Assembly (NCBI GenBank): GCA_002432095.1
Contig: DJFQ01000089.1
Coordinates: forward strand, 7,429 to 14,199
Direction: 5' to 3'
DNA length: 6,771 nucleotides
DNA from: Marinagarivorans sp. UBA5868
GTDB taxonomy: Bacteria > Pseudomonadota > Gammaproteobacteria > Pseudomonadales > Cellvibrionaceae
Part shown: positions 1 to 6,336 of the stretch, piece after piece
How the letters are laid out: each line of letters begins with the position of its first letter
How positions within the stretch are numbered: position 1 is the stretch's first letter
The notes under the pieces: model-generated
Told to the model about the DNA's origin: nothing
The model's database searches: none
What the model saw: only the letters and a program-made list of their open reading frames with translations
Made by a program: the position numbers and the translations under genes

Positions 1-135
1 AACACGATAGGCCTGCTCCACCGGTAAAAACCCGCCATTGTTACTCAATGATCCAAGGTCGAGGCTGTCTGCGCGGGCGGCTGCAACGCCGCTGAGGAAA
101 AACAGAAGCGTGATCAGATGGAGCAGTTTATTCAT
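1..135 (-). CDS. dsbD: Thiol:disulfide interchange protein DsbD, N-terminal fragment (gene runs off left edge)
   Basis: Reading leftward from the ATG at 135, 45 codons stay open to the window edge. The first 22 or so residues form a signal peptide: MNKLL start, hydrophobic core, then a small-residue stretch ending AAARA before DSLDLG. The mature start contains FLPVEQAYRV, which matches the opening of the periplasmic alpha domain of DsbD proteins, where a phrase like FVPADQAF or FLPVDQAF is typical. DsbD passes electrons from cytoplasmic thioredoxin across the inner membrane to periplasmic thiol proteins such as DsbC and CcmG. The transmembrane and C-terminal thioredoxin domains lie outside the window and cannot be checked. 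No clear Shine-Dalgarno precedes the ATG. It is transcribed divergently from the lipoprotein operon. The family call rests on a short conserved segment, so another periplasmic protein remains possible. Confidence 0.72.
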   Translation of the reverse strand, partial: MNKLLHLITLLFFLSGVAAARADSLDLGSLSNNGGFLPVEQAYRV

Positions 136-167
136 GATGGGCGAAACTCGTTGGAAAGCATCTGGGC

Positions 168-173
168 ATTATA
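168..173 (-). promoter_or_regulatory. Probable -10 box for the leftward dsbD-like gene
   Basis: On the minus strand this reads TATAAT, a perfect sigma-70 -10 hexamer, which would place the transcript start about 26 nt upstream of the ATG at 135. The position 17 bp further upstream (191-196) reads ATATTT on the minus strand, a poor -35, so the promoter may need an activator. This is a sequence match only. Confidence 0.45.
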
Positions 174-197
174 GCCAGCTTGTCTTAAGGAAATATT

Positions 198-251
198 AGA
201 CGTTGAGCAAAGGCAGCCGAGCCTTTCGGACTACTGGCTTGAGACGTTGAG
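198..251. repeat. Short repeats in the divergent intergenic region
   Basis: The 10-mer AGACGTTGAG occurs at 198-207 and again at 242-251 in the same orientation, 44 bp apart. Between them lies the inverted repeat AAAGGC (209-214) / GCCTTT (221-226) with a 6-nt centre. They lie upstream of the dsbD-like promoter and could be regulator binding sites, but such short repeats can arise by chance. The rest of 136-394 shows nothing recognisable beyond these and the weak promoter elements listed separately. Confidence 0.3.
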
Positions 252-306
252 AAGCGTCGCAGGTTCCACATAGCCCTATATGCCTATAGGCCCTTGGAAA
301 GGAATT

Positions 307-334
307 TTGAATTCGCTCCCAGTTCTTTTATCTT
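307..334 (+). promoter_or_regulatory. Weak candidate promoter for the lipoprotein-PCuAC-DUF2333 operon
   Basis: TTGAAT at 307-312 (4 of 6 to the -35 consensus) and TATCTT at 329-334 (4 of 6 to the -10 consensus) are separated by 16 bp. Transcription would start near 341, about 54 nt before the preferred ATG. It is the best spaced pair I could find upstream of this operon, but neither box is strong. Confidence 0.25.
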
Positions 335-394
335 CTGCCCCAAATCCTTACACTGCGCCGCGTGACCCAACCTGCCAATCGCCCGGATTTTCCT

Positions 395-1138
395 ATGTGG
401 AATCTGCAAAATCTCCGTTTACTCTTGCTGATATGGATGTTTGCCGGTGTGCTGTCCGCCTGCGGCGCGGCCCCCGTCAAACCCGCTGGCAATACCCCCG
501 TGGCCAAGCCAGCTCCCGAACCCCCGCCGCCATCACTGACACCCCGGGAACGCACGGTGAAAGCGCTCTTGAGTGACGCGGAGTCGGCCATGTCGCAAGG
601 ACGGTTTTCTTTGCCGGTCCACGATAACGCTCATGACCGCTTCCGCGCGGTGCAGTTACTCGACCCAGGTAACAAACAGGCGCTAGCGGGCTTGCACGGT
701 ATATTGCTGGTGTACGTGGACCGAATTCAGCAATCTTTTGGCGCTGGACGTTTGCACGCTGCAGCGGCGGACCTGCGCCAGGCTGAGCAGTTGTTTCCCG
801 GCGCAGAGCTGCTGCAGCCGCTACGCGCGGAATTGGCGCGGCGGACCAAGGCGACGGAGACGGTCGCCCTAGTGCCCATCCCTGCCGACGGTCGAGAGCG
901 AATCGCATTGCCGGCACAGCCTTTGGCGGAAAAAACGGAAGAAATGAAACAACTCCTAGTGACACTGGCGCAGCGGGTTCGCCAATCGGATGAATCGATC
1001 ATGATTTATGCCCGGTCCGACGCGGAAGGCCGGTGGATCTACAAAACCATGAAGGACGCAGTAGATGATTATCGGATTCGCGGTGATATTCGCATCAACC
1101 GACAGCCTGCAGTCGAACTATTATCTCCAATGGAGTAG
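395..1138 (+). CDS. TPR-like lipoprotein of unknown function
   Basis: This encodes 247 aa from the ATG at 395. The first 23 residues form a lipoprotein signal peptide: Arg-containing n-region, LLLLIWMF core, and lipobox L-S-A-C with Cys23 (codon 461-463) as the lipidated residue. A Pro/Ala-rich tether follows (about residues 24-50). Helical sequence from about 55 to 150 reads like degenerate TPR/SEL repeats, including FRAVQLLDPGNKQALAGL and a second unit around AAADLRQAEQLFPGAELL. The last 75 or so residues (LLVTLAQRVRQSDESIMIYARSDAEG onward) have a beta-alpha-beta look weakly reminiscent of OmpA-like peptidoglycan-binding folds; that is inference. A GTG at 362 would add 11 residues, but the ATG has a weak GGA 7 nt upstream and gives a normal signal peptide length. 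It heads an operon, with the PCuAC gene 5 nt downstream. Likely membrane-anchored facing the periplasm; substrate or partner unknown. Confidence 0.8.
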   Translation: MWNLQNLRLLLLIWMFAGVLSACGAAPVKPAGNTPVAKPAPEPPPPSLTPRERTVKALLSDAESAMSQGRFSLPVHDNAHDRFRAVQLLDPGNKQALAGLHGILLVYVDRIQQSFGAGRLHAAAADLRQAEQLFPGAELLQPLRAELARRTKATETVALVPIPADGRERIALPAQPLAEKTEEMKQLLVTLAQRVRQSDESIMIYARSDAEGRWIYKTMKDAVDDYRIRGDIRINRQPAVELLSPME

Positions 1139-1143
1139 CACTT

Positions 1144-1593
1144 ATGCTGCGTGATTTACAAGCCTCCCTAGGGCGGTGGTTTTGCCTGGTTTGTGCGCTG
1201 TGTTTGAGTGGCTGCAATGACTCTCCAAACCCCAGCTGGCGTGTCACCGACGCGCATATGAAGGCGATGCCACCCGGGCAGACACGGGCGGCGGTTTATC
1301 TCCGCTTGGAGAATACCGAGGCACGAGAGCGTATGATCCAACTGGTGGCCACCCCAATCGCAGGCACGGCGGAGGTACACCGGCACTTTTATGAAAACGG
1401 CATGATGAAAATGCGCGCGGTGCCACACGCTCGCATTGCTGCAGAATCGGTTTTGGAATTCGCGCCGGGTGGATATCACATCATGTTGCTGGACGTGGCC
1501 CAAGCCCCGGAAGTCGGCAGCCATTTTCCCCTGACTTTGGAATTTGACGGCGCGGAACGCTTGGATGTGGAAGTGGAAGTACGCCCGCGCTGA
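1144..1593 (+). CDS. Lipid-anchored PCuAC-type copper chaperone (PF04314 family)
   Basis: This encodes 149 aa. The family (periplasmic copper chaperone A, formerly DUF461) binds Cu(I) through the motif H-x10-M-x21-H-x-M. Here it is exact: His79, Met90, His112 and Met114, embedded in ENGMMKMR and PGGYHIMLL, the two hallmark segments. The fold is a cupredoxin-like beta sandwich that delivers copper in the periplasm, in known members to the CuA site of cytochrome oxidase, often with a Sco protein. The N-terminus ends in lipobox L-S-G-C with Cys24, so this copy is probably a lipoprotein, whereas many PCuAC proteins are soluble. GGAG at 1132-1135, inside the end of the upstream gene, is spaced 8 nt from the ATG, suggesting coupling to the lipoprotein gene. 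No Sco or oxidase gene is visible in the window, so the client is unknown. Confidence 0.9.
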   Translation: MLRDLQASLGRWFCLVCALCLSGCNDSPNPSWRVTDAHMKAMPPGQTRAAVYLRLENTEARERMIQLVATPIAGTAEVHRHFYENGMMKMRAVPHARIAAESVLEFAPGGYHIMLLDVAQAPEVGSHFPLTLEFDGAERLDVEVEVRPR

Positions 1594-1618
1594 CGCGCTC
1601 ACAAGATAGGAGAGACTT

Positions 1619-2692
1619 ATGTTGAAGCGACTACGCCAACGTTGGCAGAGCACTAGCCATTCGCTGCTTGAAGAGGGCCGGGAGTTGGGCGCAGATCTCA
1701 CTGAGGATCGGAGTTGGCTGAAAGGCGTGCTTTGGTTAGTGCTGGCGTTGTTCCTGGTGATGATCGTTTTGGGGGTTTATTGGAGCAGTGAACCCGAACT
1801 CTTTACCCGAGAGGAGATCGCCGCGCAGTCCACTGATGGTGGGCAACCGCATACGGTCACCGGGGTCGCAACGACCTCCGCGCTGATCAAAGTGACGGAG
1901 ACCTTATTGGATAAGCGTGGCGGATATCTCACCAACGACATCATGCCCCCTGGGGTCTGGCTGGATAATATTCCCAGTTGGGAGTACGGGGTGCTGGTGC
2001 AGGTGCGCGATCTCGCCCGGGTGATGCGTGAATCTTATAGTCGATCCCAGTCCCAATCTGTGGAAGATTCCGCCCTTAAGGATGCGGAAGCTCAGTTCAA
2101 TTTCAATCGCAACAGTTGGATCCTGCCGTCCACCGAAGACGAATATCGGCGCGGCATCGGTTATCTGCGCGACTATCGCGTTCGCTTGGTAGATGAAAAT
2201 GAACAGAATGCTCAGTTCTATGCGCGCGCCGACAACCTGCGATTTTGGCTGGGCACTGTGGAAACCCGCTTGGGTAGTCTTTCGCAGAAGCTGAGTGCCA
2301 GTGTCGGTCAGCGGCGGTTAAACGTGGATCTGGCCGGGGAGAACGCCGCTCGCCAGGCAACCGCTACGCCCGCCGAATTTGAAGTCAAGACGCCGTGGAG
2401 CGAGATCGACGAAGTATTTTACGAGGCGCGGGGCGCCGCCTGGGCGCTGGTGCATTTTCTCCGCGCTGCCGAGGTGGATTTTGCCGATGTGCTGGCGGAT
2501 AAAAATGCACGGGTGAGTTTTGAGCAGATCATTCGAGAACTAGAAGGTACTCAAGAGCCACTACTCTCCCCAATGATACTCAACGGCAGCGGTTTCGGAG
2601 TTTTGGCCAATCACTCGCTGGTCATGGCGAACTATATCTCCCGCGCGAATGCGGCGTTAATTGACTTGCGGGAGTTGCTCTCCCGCGGTTGA
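1619..2692 (+). CDS. DUF2333 family inner-membrane protein
   Basis: This encodes 357 aa. A basic, cytoplasmic N-terminus (MLKRLRQRW) precedes one transmembrane helix at about residues 35-55 (WLKGVLWLVLALFLVMIVLG). The remaining 300 residues are predicted to face the periplasm. The segment GGYLTNDIMPPGVWLDNIPSWEYGVLVQ (given here as spaced landmarks: GGYLTNDIMPPG, then DNIPSWEYGVL) and the later SWILPSTEDEYRRGI are the conserved blocks I recognise from DUF2333 proteins of gammaproteobacteria. No catalytic motif is apparent and the function is unknown. AGGAG at 1608-1612 lies 6 nt from the ATG, a strong ribosome binding site. The gene follows the PCuAC gene by 25 nt and probably shares its transcript. 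The C-terminus is mostly helical and ends at a convergent junction with the adenosine kinase. Confidence 0.85.
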   Translation: MLKRLRQRWQSTSHSLLEEGRELGADLTEDRSWLKGVLWLVLALFLVMIVLGVYWSSEPELFTREEIAAQSTDGGQPHTVTGVATTSALIKVTETLLDKRGGYLTNDIMPPGVWLDNIPSWEYGVLVQVRDLARVMRESYSRSQSQSVEDSALKDAEAQFNFNRNSWILPSTEDEYRRGIGYLRDYRVRLVDENEQNAQFYARADNLRFWLGTVETRLGSLSQKLSASVGQRRLNVDLAGENAARQATATPAEFEVKTPWSEIDEVFYEARGAAWALVHFLRAAEVDFADVLADKNARVSFEQIIRELEGTQEPLLSPMILNGSGFGVLANHSLVMANYISRANAALIDLRELLSRG

Positions 2693-2784
2693 TCAGTCTT
2701 CGGCGATAGATCCGCTTTCGAGTAATGGTGGGTGAGCCTTGCGTTGGTAGTTTGATCCGCTGGTAACAGCGGTGGATCAGTCTT
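2685..2784. repeat. 16-bp imperfect direct repeat spanning the convergent gene junction
   Basis: GCGGTTGATCAGTCTT (2685-2700) and GCGGTGGATCAGTCTT (2769-2784) differ at one base and are 84 bp apart. The first includes the DUF2333 stop codon. The second ends within the adenosine kinase stop codon. GATCCGCT also occurs twice, at 2709-2716 and 2754-2761, so half-sites are arranged A-B-B-A and each A can pair with its neighbouring B. It may be a remnant of a local duplication or an extragenic palindromic element. Confidence 0.5.
2754..2778. other. Hairpin between convergent genes, not a canonical terminator
   Basis: CCGCTG (2757-2762) and CAGCGG (2767-2772) form a perfect 6-bp stem closed by GTAA, a GNRA-type tetraloop in plus-strand RNA; GAT/ATC extends it past a 3-nt bulge. 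Neither strand has a U-run after the stem, so it is not a typical intrinsic terminator. It could block 3' exonucleases or pause polymerase at the end of the DUF2333 transcript. Confidence 0.4.
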
Positions 2785-3766
2785 ACAGCAGCAGTTGATG
2801 TTGTTCGGGGCGCAGGCGTGGGCCGAACTGGCTGACTACTTGCGCGGCAGCTCTTACCGCCAACCCACCCGCCGTGGCGTAGTCATGGCCTTGAGTGATC
2901 GCGTAGAGAAAGGCACCGGCAAACATATCGCCCGCTCCATTGGAGTCGACTGCCTGCACTTTGGCAGCGGGTATTTTCACTAGTTGTTTGCCGTCAAAGA
3001 TTGCTGCCCCCTCACTGCCGAGGGTAATCACAAACGTGCTGGCTACACGGCGCAGGGCGGCGCAGGCGTGCTCCAGAGTATCGGTTCGAGTAAAGCGCAG
3101 TGCCTCGGCGAGATTGCAGAATAAAAGGTCTACGCTGTCGCCGACCATGGCGCGAAGATCGTCGTAAAAATATTCGACAATCGCAGGATCCGAAAGACTG
3201 ACGGCGGTTTTCACCTGGTGCTCTTTAGCCAGTTCCCGCAGCCGAATTGCCGCTGGACGTCCGGTCGGAGAGGTGACTAAATATCCCTCAATATAGACAT
3301 ATTTCGACGCTTTTAGCGCCTCTTCGTCAATTTCAGCGATGGAAAGCGTGGCGCTAATGCCGAGAAAAGTGTTCATGGTGCGCTCGGCGTCGGGGGTGAT
3401 CATGACCAGGCACTTGCCGGTAATCCCCTCCGCGCGACCGGCGTGGTGTGGGACGGTAACACCGGCGTTGGCAAGGTCCGTAAGATAAAAACGGCCATTG
3501 TCATCATCGGCGACTTTACAGCTATAAAAAGTACGGGCGCCGAAATATTGTGCGGCGATGATGCTGTTTGCCGCGGAGCCGCCGCTGGCTCGCGAGGCGT
3601 GGCACAAGTGGCCCTCCAGATGCTGTAACAGCTCGTGCTGACGGGCCTCGTCCACCAGCGTCATGACGCCTTTTTCCACGCCGAACTGCGTCAGATCAGC
3701 ATCGCTTACAGTGATTTCAGTATCGACCAACGCCGCTCCCAAACCGTAAATATCATATGTGGGCAA
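2783..3766 (-). CDS. Adenosine kinase, PfkB/ribokinase family, TTG start
   Basis: This encodes 327 aa, a normal length for the family. The enzyme phosphorylates adenosine to AMP with ATP in the cytoplasm (purine salvage). Landmarks are YDIYGLGAALVDTEI near the N-terminus, the glycine-rich substrate segment SGGSAANS at 61-68, RTMNTFLG at 129-136, and the PfkB signature DSNGAGDMFAGAF at 274-286 with catalytic base Asp280 and its anion-hole GAG. DxNGAGD is typical of the bacterial adenosine kinase-like branch rather than ribokinase or fructokinase. The start is TTG: AGGAG (3778-3774) sits 7 nt upstream, the protein aligns from its first residues, and an in-frame stop at 3797-3799 leaves no ATG alternative. 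It is convergent with DUF2333 and divergent from DUF1631, so probably monocistronic here. Another PfkB sugar or nucleoside substrate cannot be fully excluded. Confidence 0.9.
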   Translation of the reverse strand: MPTYDIYGLGAALVDTEITVSDADLTQFGVEKGVMTLVDEARQHELLQHLEGHLCHASRASGGSAANSIIAAQYFGARTFYSCKVADDDNGRFYLTDLANAGVTVPHHAGRAEGITGKCLVMITPDAERTMNTFLGISATLSIAEIDEEALKASKYVYIEGYLVTSPTGRPAAIRLRELAKEHQVKTAVSLSDPAIVEYFYDDLRAMVGDSVDLLFCNLAEALRFTRTDTLEHACAALRRVASTFVITLGSEGAAIFDGKQLVKIPAAKVQAVDSNGAGDMFAGAFLYAITQGHDYATAGGLAVRAAAQVVSQFGPRLRPEQHQLLL

Positions 3767-3773
3767 TTTGTAT

Positions 3774-3778
3774 CTCCT
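3774..3778 (-). promoter_or_regulatory. Ribosome binding site deciding the TTG start of adenosine kinase
   Basis: The minus strand reads AAAGGAGA here, with core AGGAG 7 nt before the TTG at 3766. This strong site at ideal spacing is the main reason for accepting the rare start codon. Confidence 0.75.
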
Positions 3779-3786
3779 TTGATAGC

Positions 3787-3803
3787 TGCCTAAGATTTAG
3801 GCA
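3787..3803. promoter_or_regulatory. Perfect 17-bp inverted repeat upstream of adenosine kinase, possible operator or leader hairpin
   Basis: TGCCTAA (3787-3793) and TTAGGCA (3797-3803) are exact reverse complements around a 3-bp centre. The element lies 8 bp upstream of the adenosine kinase ribosome binding site and inside the 212-bp divergent region shared with DUF1631. As DNA it has the shape of a dimeric repressor site. As leader RNA it would form a 7-bp hairpin next to the ribosome binding site. No regulator can be named. Confidence 0.45.
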
Positions 3804-3978
3804 AAGTTGTAAGATTTTTGGGCGGTGTTAAGAGACCAATCCGGTTTCCGGGTTACGCAGTCACGCGACTTAGCATAAATCTTGCGTAATGATCTCTTTT
3901 TACGTGCTGGGTTGCGGCGGCGCGTTTGACTTTGCAAAACCTGTCGTCGAAACCTCGGCGGCCAACGGAACACAGCGT

Positions 3979-6336
3979 ATGTCACGTTTGATAAGAACAG
4001 ATTCCTCCACGCGCAAGCCAGACATCGATTCTGTCCCGGCCACACCGCTCACCACGGAAAATATCGTCACCCATTTGAAAAAATGCCAGGGCTTGGCCAG
4101 CGAGCACGCAAAGGTAGCTTTTCAGCTCTACCTGCGCAATCTGGATGAGTCCTTTAATCAGGAAATGGATCGGGCTAAGTCCAATCAAGAGGTTTCGGAA
4201 ATCAGCGGCATACAACGGCTGTTTCGCCGCAGTCAGCAAGAGTTGGAGCGGTATTACTGTGGTTATATCGCCGAAGGTTTCGTCAAGTTTAAGAAGAAGG
4301 AGCTGCACACAGAGTTGCAGAGCGGGGGTGGTAGCGGCGAACTCTCATTGGTGGATAACGAAGATTTGGAAGAGACCATCACACTGTCCAGTATGGTTCA
4401 GAAAATCGACGTGCTCTACGCCGAGCCGATTTGGGCATTGAACCAACGGTTCGCCATTTTAAATGGCGGCGAGCAGGTCACCGAAGCGAGCAACCCTGCC
4501 GCGCCCATTCAGCTATGCGAATCTCTGCGTCGCGCGTTGCGCCTGATTCCGCTCACATCAAAAACCAAAAACACCGCCTATCGAGTGTATGAACAGCGCC
4601 TGTCGGAACTGGCAAAAAATGTCATTGAGGACATCAATGATTATCTGAAACGCGCCGGGGTATTGCCGAATCTGCGATATGCGCCACCGCGTTCTGCGCC
4701 GCTAGTCCAAAACAAGCCTCAGGATCACGCCGTGCCGCCGGCTGCCGCTCCCCACGGCCAACCTCTCACCAACTACGGGCCGGTGCCGGTGCCCGACCCC
4801 AACCTGCCATCACCGCAGTACCAAAGCGCATTGCTACAGGCAATCCGCAGTTTGCAAACCAGTATGCGAGGCGAGCCGGCCACGGCGGCACCCGTGAGCG
4901 ATGGCATCCAGATTGCGACTGGCAACAATCCATTTGCCGCCTATATCCCAGGTAGCGGGCCTATAGGCCCCGGAGTCGTGATTTCCGCCGACCAGTTAAT
5001 GGGCGCTTTGCAGGCCTTACAGGGCAATGCCGCCGGGGTCGTGGGCTCCCCGCTGGATACCGGCGCGCTGCCGCCAGTGGATCTTGGTCAGGTGCTGGCT
5101 TCTCTGGCGCAGCAGTTTCAGCAATCCAAGTCGACCCGCGATAGTAAGGTGTCGCCGACAGACATGCACACCATCGATCTGGTGGGCATGGTGTTCGAAT
5201 ACATGCTCAAGGACGAGAATCTGCCTGATTCTATCAAGGCCCTGCTCAGCTATATGCATACGCCCTTTCTCAAGTTGGCGTTTATCGATCCAGGCTTCTT
5301 TGAGCAGCCGGAGCATCCGGCACGTATGCTCATCAACAGCCTTGCCGAGGCGGGCATCCGTTGGGTCGGCAACGATGGCACTGTCCAGCACGACATGTAC
5401 AACAAGATCAAGGATGTGGTCGATCGCGTGTTGCGCGATTTTAAAAACGATGTGCGGGTGATTACCGAGTTACTGCTGGAATTTAATACTTACACCAAGA
5501 ACATTGTTCGCCGTCAGGAGTTGATGGAGAAGCGTGCGGCGGAGAAGGCTCAAGGTGAGGAGCGGTTGCGCGAGGTCAAGCTGAAGGTCAACGAAGAAGT
5601 GCGCCGGCGGACGGATGATCGTGAGCTTCCCTCCGCAGTGCTGTTGTTTGCATTGCAGCCTTGGTCGGATTATTTGTCCTTTGCGCTGTTGCGTTATGGG
5701 GAAAAATCAGAGAAGTGGGCCAACGCACTCGCGGTCGTAGACGACCTGCTATGGATTATTGAACCACAGACCGCGGCGGCAGACGTTGAGCGCCAGGCCG
5801 AACTGGCCCCTGGTCTGCTGCGTGATATCGAAACCGGGTTTGAGACGATTGGCTACGACCAGACCAAAGGTAAAAAGCTGCTGGATGCCATTTCATCGCT
5901 GATCGAGATGGCGCAACAGAGCAAAAAGGCGGAGCCAGCCCCCGCTCCTATGCGCGATAAGCTTGAGAAAATCGCTGCTGAAAAAGCGGGCCAAACGACT
6001 TTGGACGAGACGGATATCTCCAAAGAAGAAGCAAAAATCGTTGAAAATCTGAAATTGATCGAGTTTGGCACCTGGTTTGAATTTGAAGGTGGCAAGCGTC
6101 TGAAAATCGCCTGGTACAACGCACGCACATCCCACTATATGTTGGTCGATCAGATGGGTAAAAAGGTGGCGATGATGTCCGGGCTGGAAATCGCCCGGGA
6201 AATGATGGCAAAACGGGCTAAAATTATTGCTGGAAGTTCAAAACCGTTTTTTGAGAGGGCGTTGGAAAATATTTTCCAAAAACTCAACGCCCAAGCCGAA
6301 GCCCAATCCGGAGGCGCAAACCGTGAATCTGAGTAA
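3979..6336 (+). CDS. DUF1631 family protein
   Basis: This encodes 785 aa from the ATG at 3979; the frame is open from an ATG at 3889, which would add 30 residues. Neither start has a good ribosome binding site: 3979 has only a weak CGGA 8 nt upstream and 3889 has none. From 3979, a helical N-terminal block (about 25-230, including LRRALRLIPLTSKTKNTAYRVYEQRL) leads to a Pro/Ala/Gly-rich linker (about 235-375). A conserved central block follows (391-460: IDLVGMVFEYML, then LLSYMHTPFLKLAFID). Next come a charged coiled coil (about 510-545), the segment WSDYLSFALLRYG (562 on), and a C-terminal beta-rich domain (about 699-742: WFEFEGGKRLKIAWYN, HYMLVDQMGKKVAMM). These blocks match DUF1631 proteins of proteobacteria, sometimes mislabelled thymidine phosphorylase; no such catalytic motif is seen. 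No signal peptide or transmembrane segment, so cytoplasmic. Function unknown. It overlaps the PilZ gene by 14 bp. Confidence 0.88.
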   Translation: MSRLIRTDSSTRKPDIDSVPATPLTTENIVTHLKKCQGLASEHAKVAFQLYLRNLDESFNQEMDRAKSNQEVSEISGIQRLFRRSQQELERYYCGYIAEGFVKFKKKELHTELQSGGGSGELSLVDNEDLEETITLSSMVQKIDVLYAEPIWALNQRFAILNGGEQVTEASNPAAPIQLCESLRRALRLIPLTSKTKNTAYRVYEQRLSELAKNVIEDINDYLKRAGVLPNLRYAPPRSAPLVQNKPQDHAVPPAAAPHGQPLTNYGPVPVPDPNLPSPQYQSALLQAIRSLQTSMRGEPATAAPVSDGIQIATGNNPFAAYIPGSGPIGPGVVISADQLMGALQALQGNAAGVVGSPLDTGALPPVDLGQVLASLAQQFQQSKSTRDSKVSPTDMHTIDLVGMVFEYMLKDENLPDSIKALLSYMHTPFLKLAFIDPGFFEQPEHPARMLINSLAEAGIRWVGNDGTVQHDMYNKIKDVVDRVLRDFKNDVRVITELLLEFNTYTKNIVRRQELMEKRAAEKAQGEERLREVKLKVNEEVRRRTDDRELPSAVLLFALQPWSDYLSFALLRYGEKSEKWANALAVVDDLLWIIEPQTAAADVERQAELAPGLLRDIETGFETIGYDQTKGKKLLDAISSLIEMAQQSKKAEPAPAPMRDKLEKIAAEKAGQTTLDETDISKEEAKIVENLKLIEFGTWFEFEGGKRLKIAWYNARTSHYMLVDQMGKKVAMMSGLEIAREMMAKRAKIIAGSSKPFFERALENIFQKLNAQAEAQSGGANRESE
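6310..6314 (+). promoter_or_regulatory. Ribosome binding site inside DUF1631 that sets the PilZ gene start
   Basis: GGAGG, a near-perfect Shine-Dalgarno, lies 8 nt before the GTG at 6323 and within the last codons of DUF1631. It argues for the GTG start over an in-frame ATG at 6227, and for translational coupling of the two genes. Confidence 0.75.

Noticed and set aside
362..394. GTG start extending the TPR-like lipoprotein by 11 residues
   Set aside because: No ribosome binding site is seen upstream, and the extension makes an unusually long n-region. The ATG at 395 gives a normal lipoprotein signal.
477..965. Long open frame on the minus strand opposite the lipoprotein gene (162 codons)
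   Set aside because: Arg/Pro/Ala-rich translation typical of an antisense shadow in G+C-rich DNA, with no family resemblance and a well supported gene on the plus strand.
1168..1701. Minus-strand open frame of 177 codons across the PCuAC gene
   Set aside because: It is antisense to an exact PCuAC motif and crosses into DUF2333. The translation has no recognisable domain.
2754..2778. Bidirectional intrinsic terminator between DUF2333 and adenosine kinase
   Set aside because: The stem is good, but there is no T-run after it on either strand, so it was listed only as a hairpin.
3803..3835. TTAACA on the minus strand (near 3827-3832) as a -35 for adenosine kinase
   Set aside because: No acceptable -10 occurs at 16-18 bp. 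The nearest, TACAAC, is only 14 bp away.
3853..3889. TTACGCA / TGCGTAA inverted repeat upstream of DUF1631
   Set aside because: Seven-base arms separated by 23 nt are easily found by chance, and the spacing does not suit a compact operator or terminator.
3889..3930. LGCGGAF near the optional DUF1631 N-terminus, resembling the first strand of metallo-beta-lactamase fold proteins
   Set aside because: No HxHxDH metal motif or further fold elements follow. The likeness is limited to a few residues in a segment that may not be translated.
5017..5461. Overlapping open frames on both strands within DUF1631
   Set aside because: They fall inside a conserved DUF1631 block and have low-complexity translations (Ser/Arg/Cys or His/Arg rich) typical of out-of-frame reading.
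6227..6322. In-frame upstream ATG that would lengthen the PilZ protein to 150 aa
   Set aside because: It lies within DUF1631 coding sequence, has no ribosome binding site, and adds basic Pro-rich sequence atypical of PilZ. GTG at 6323 has GGAGG at 8 nt.
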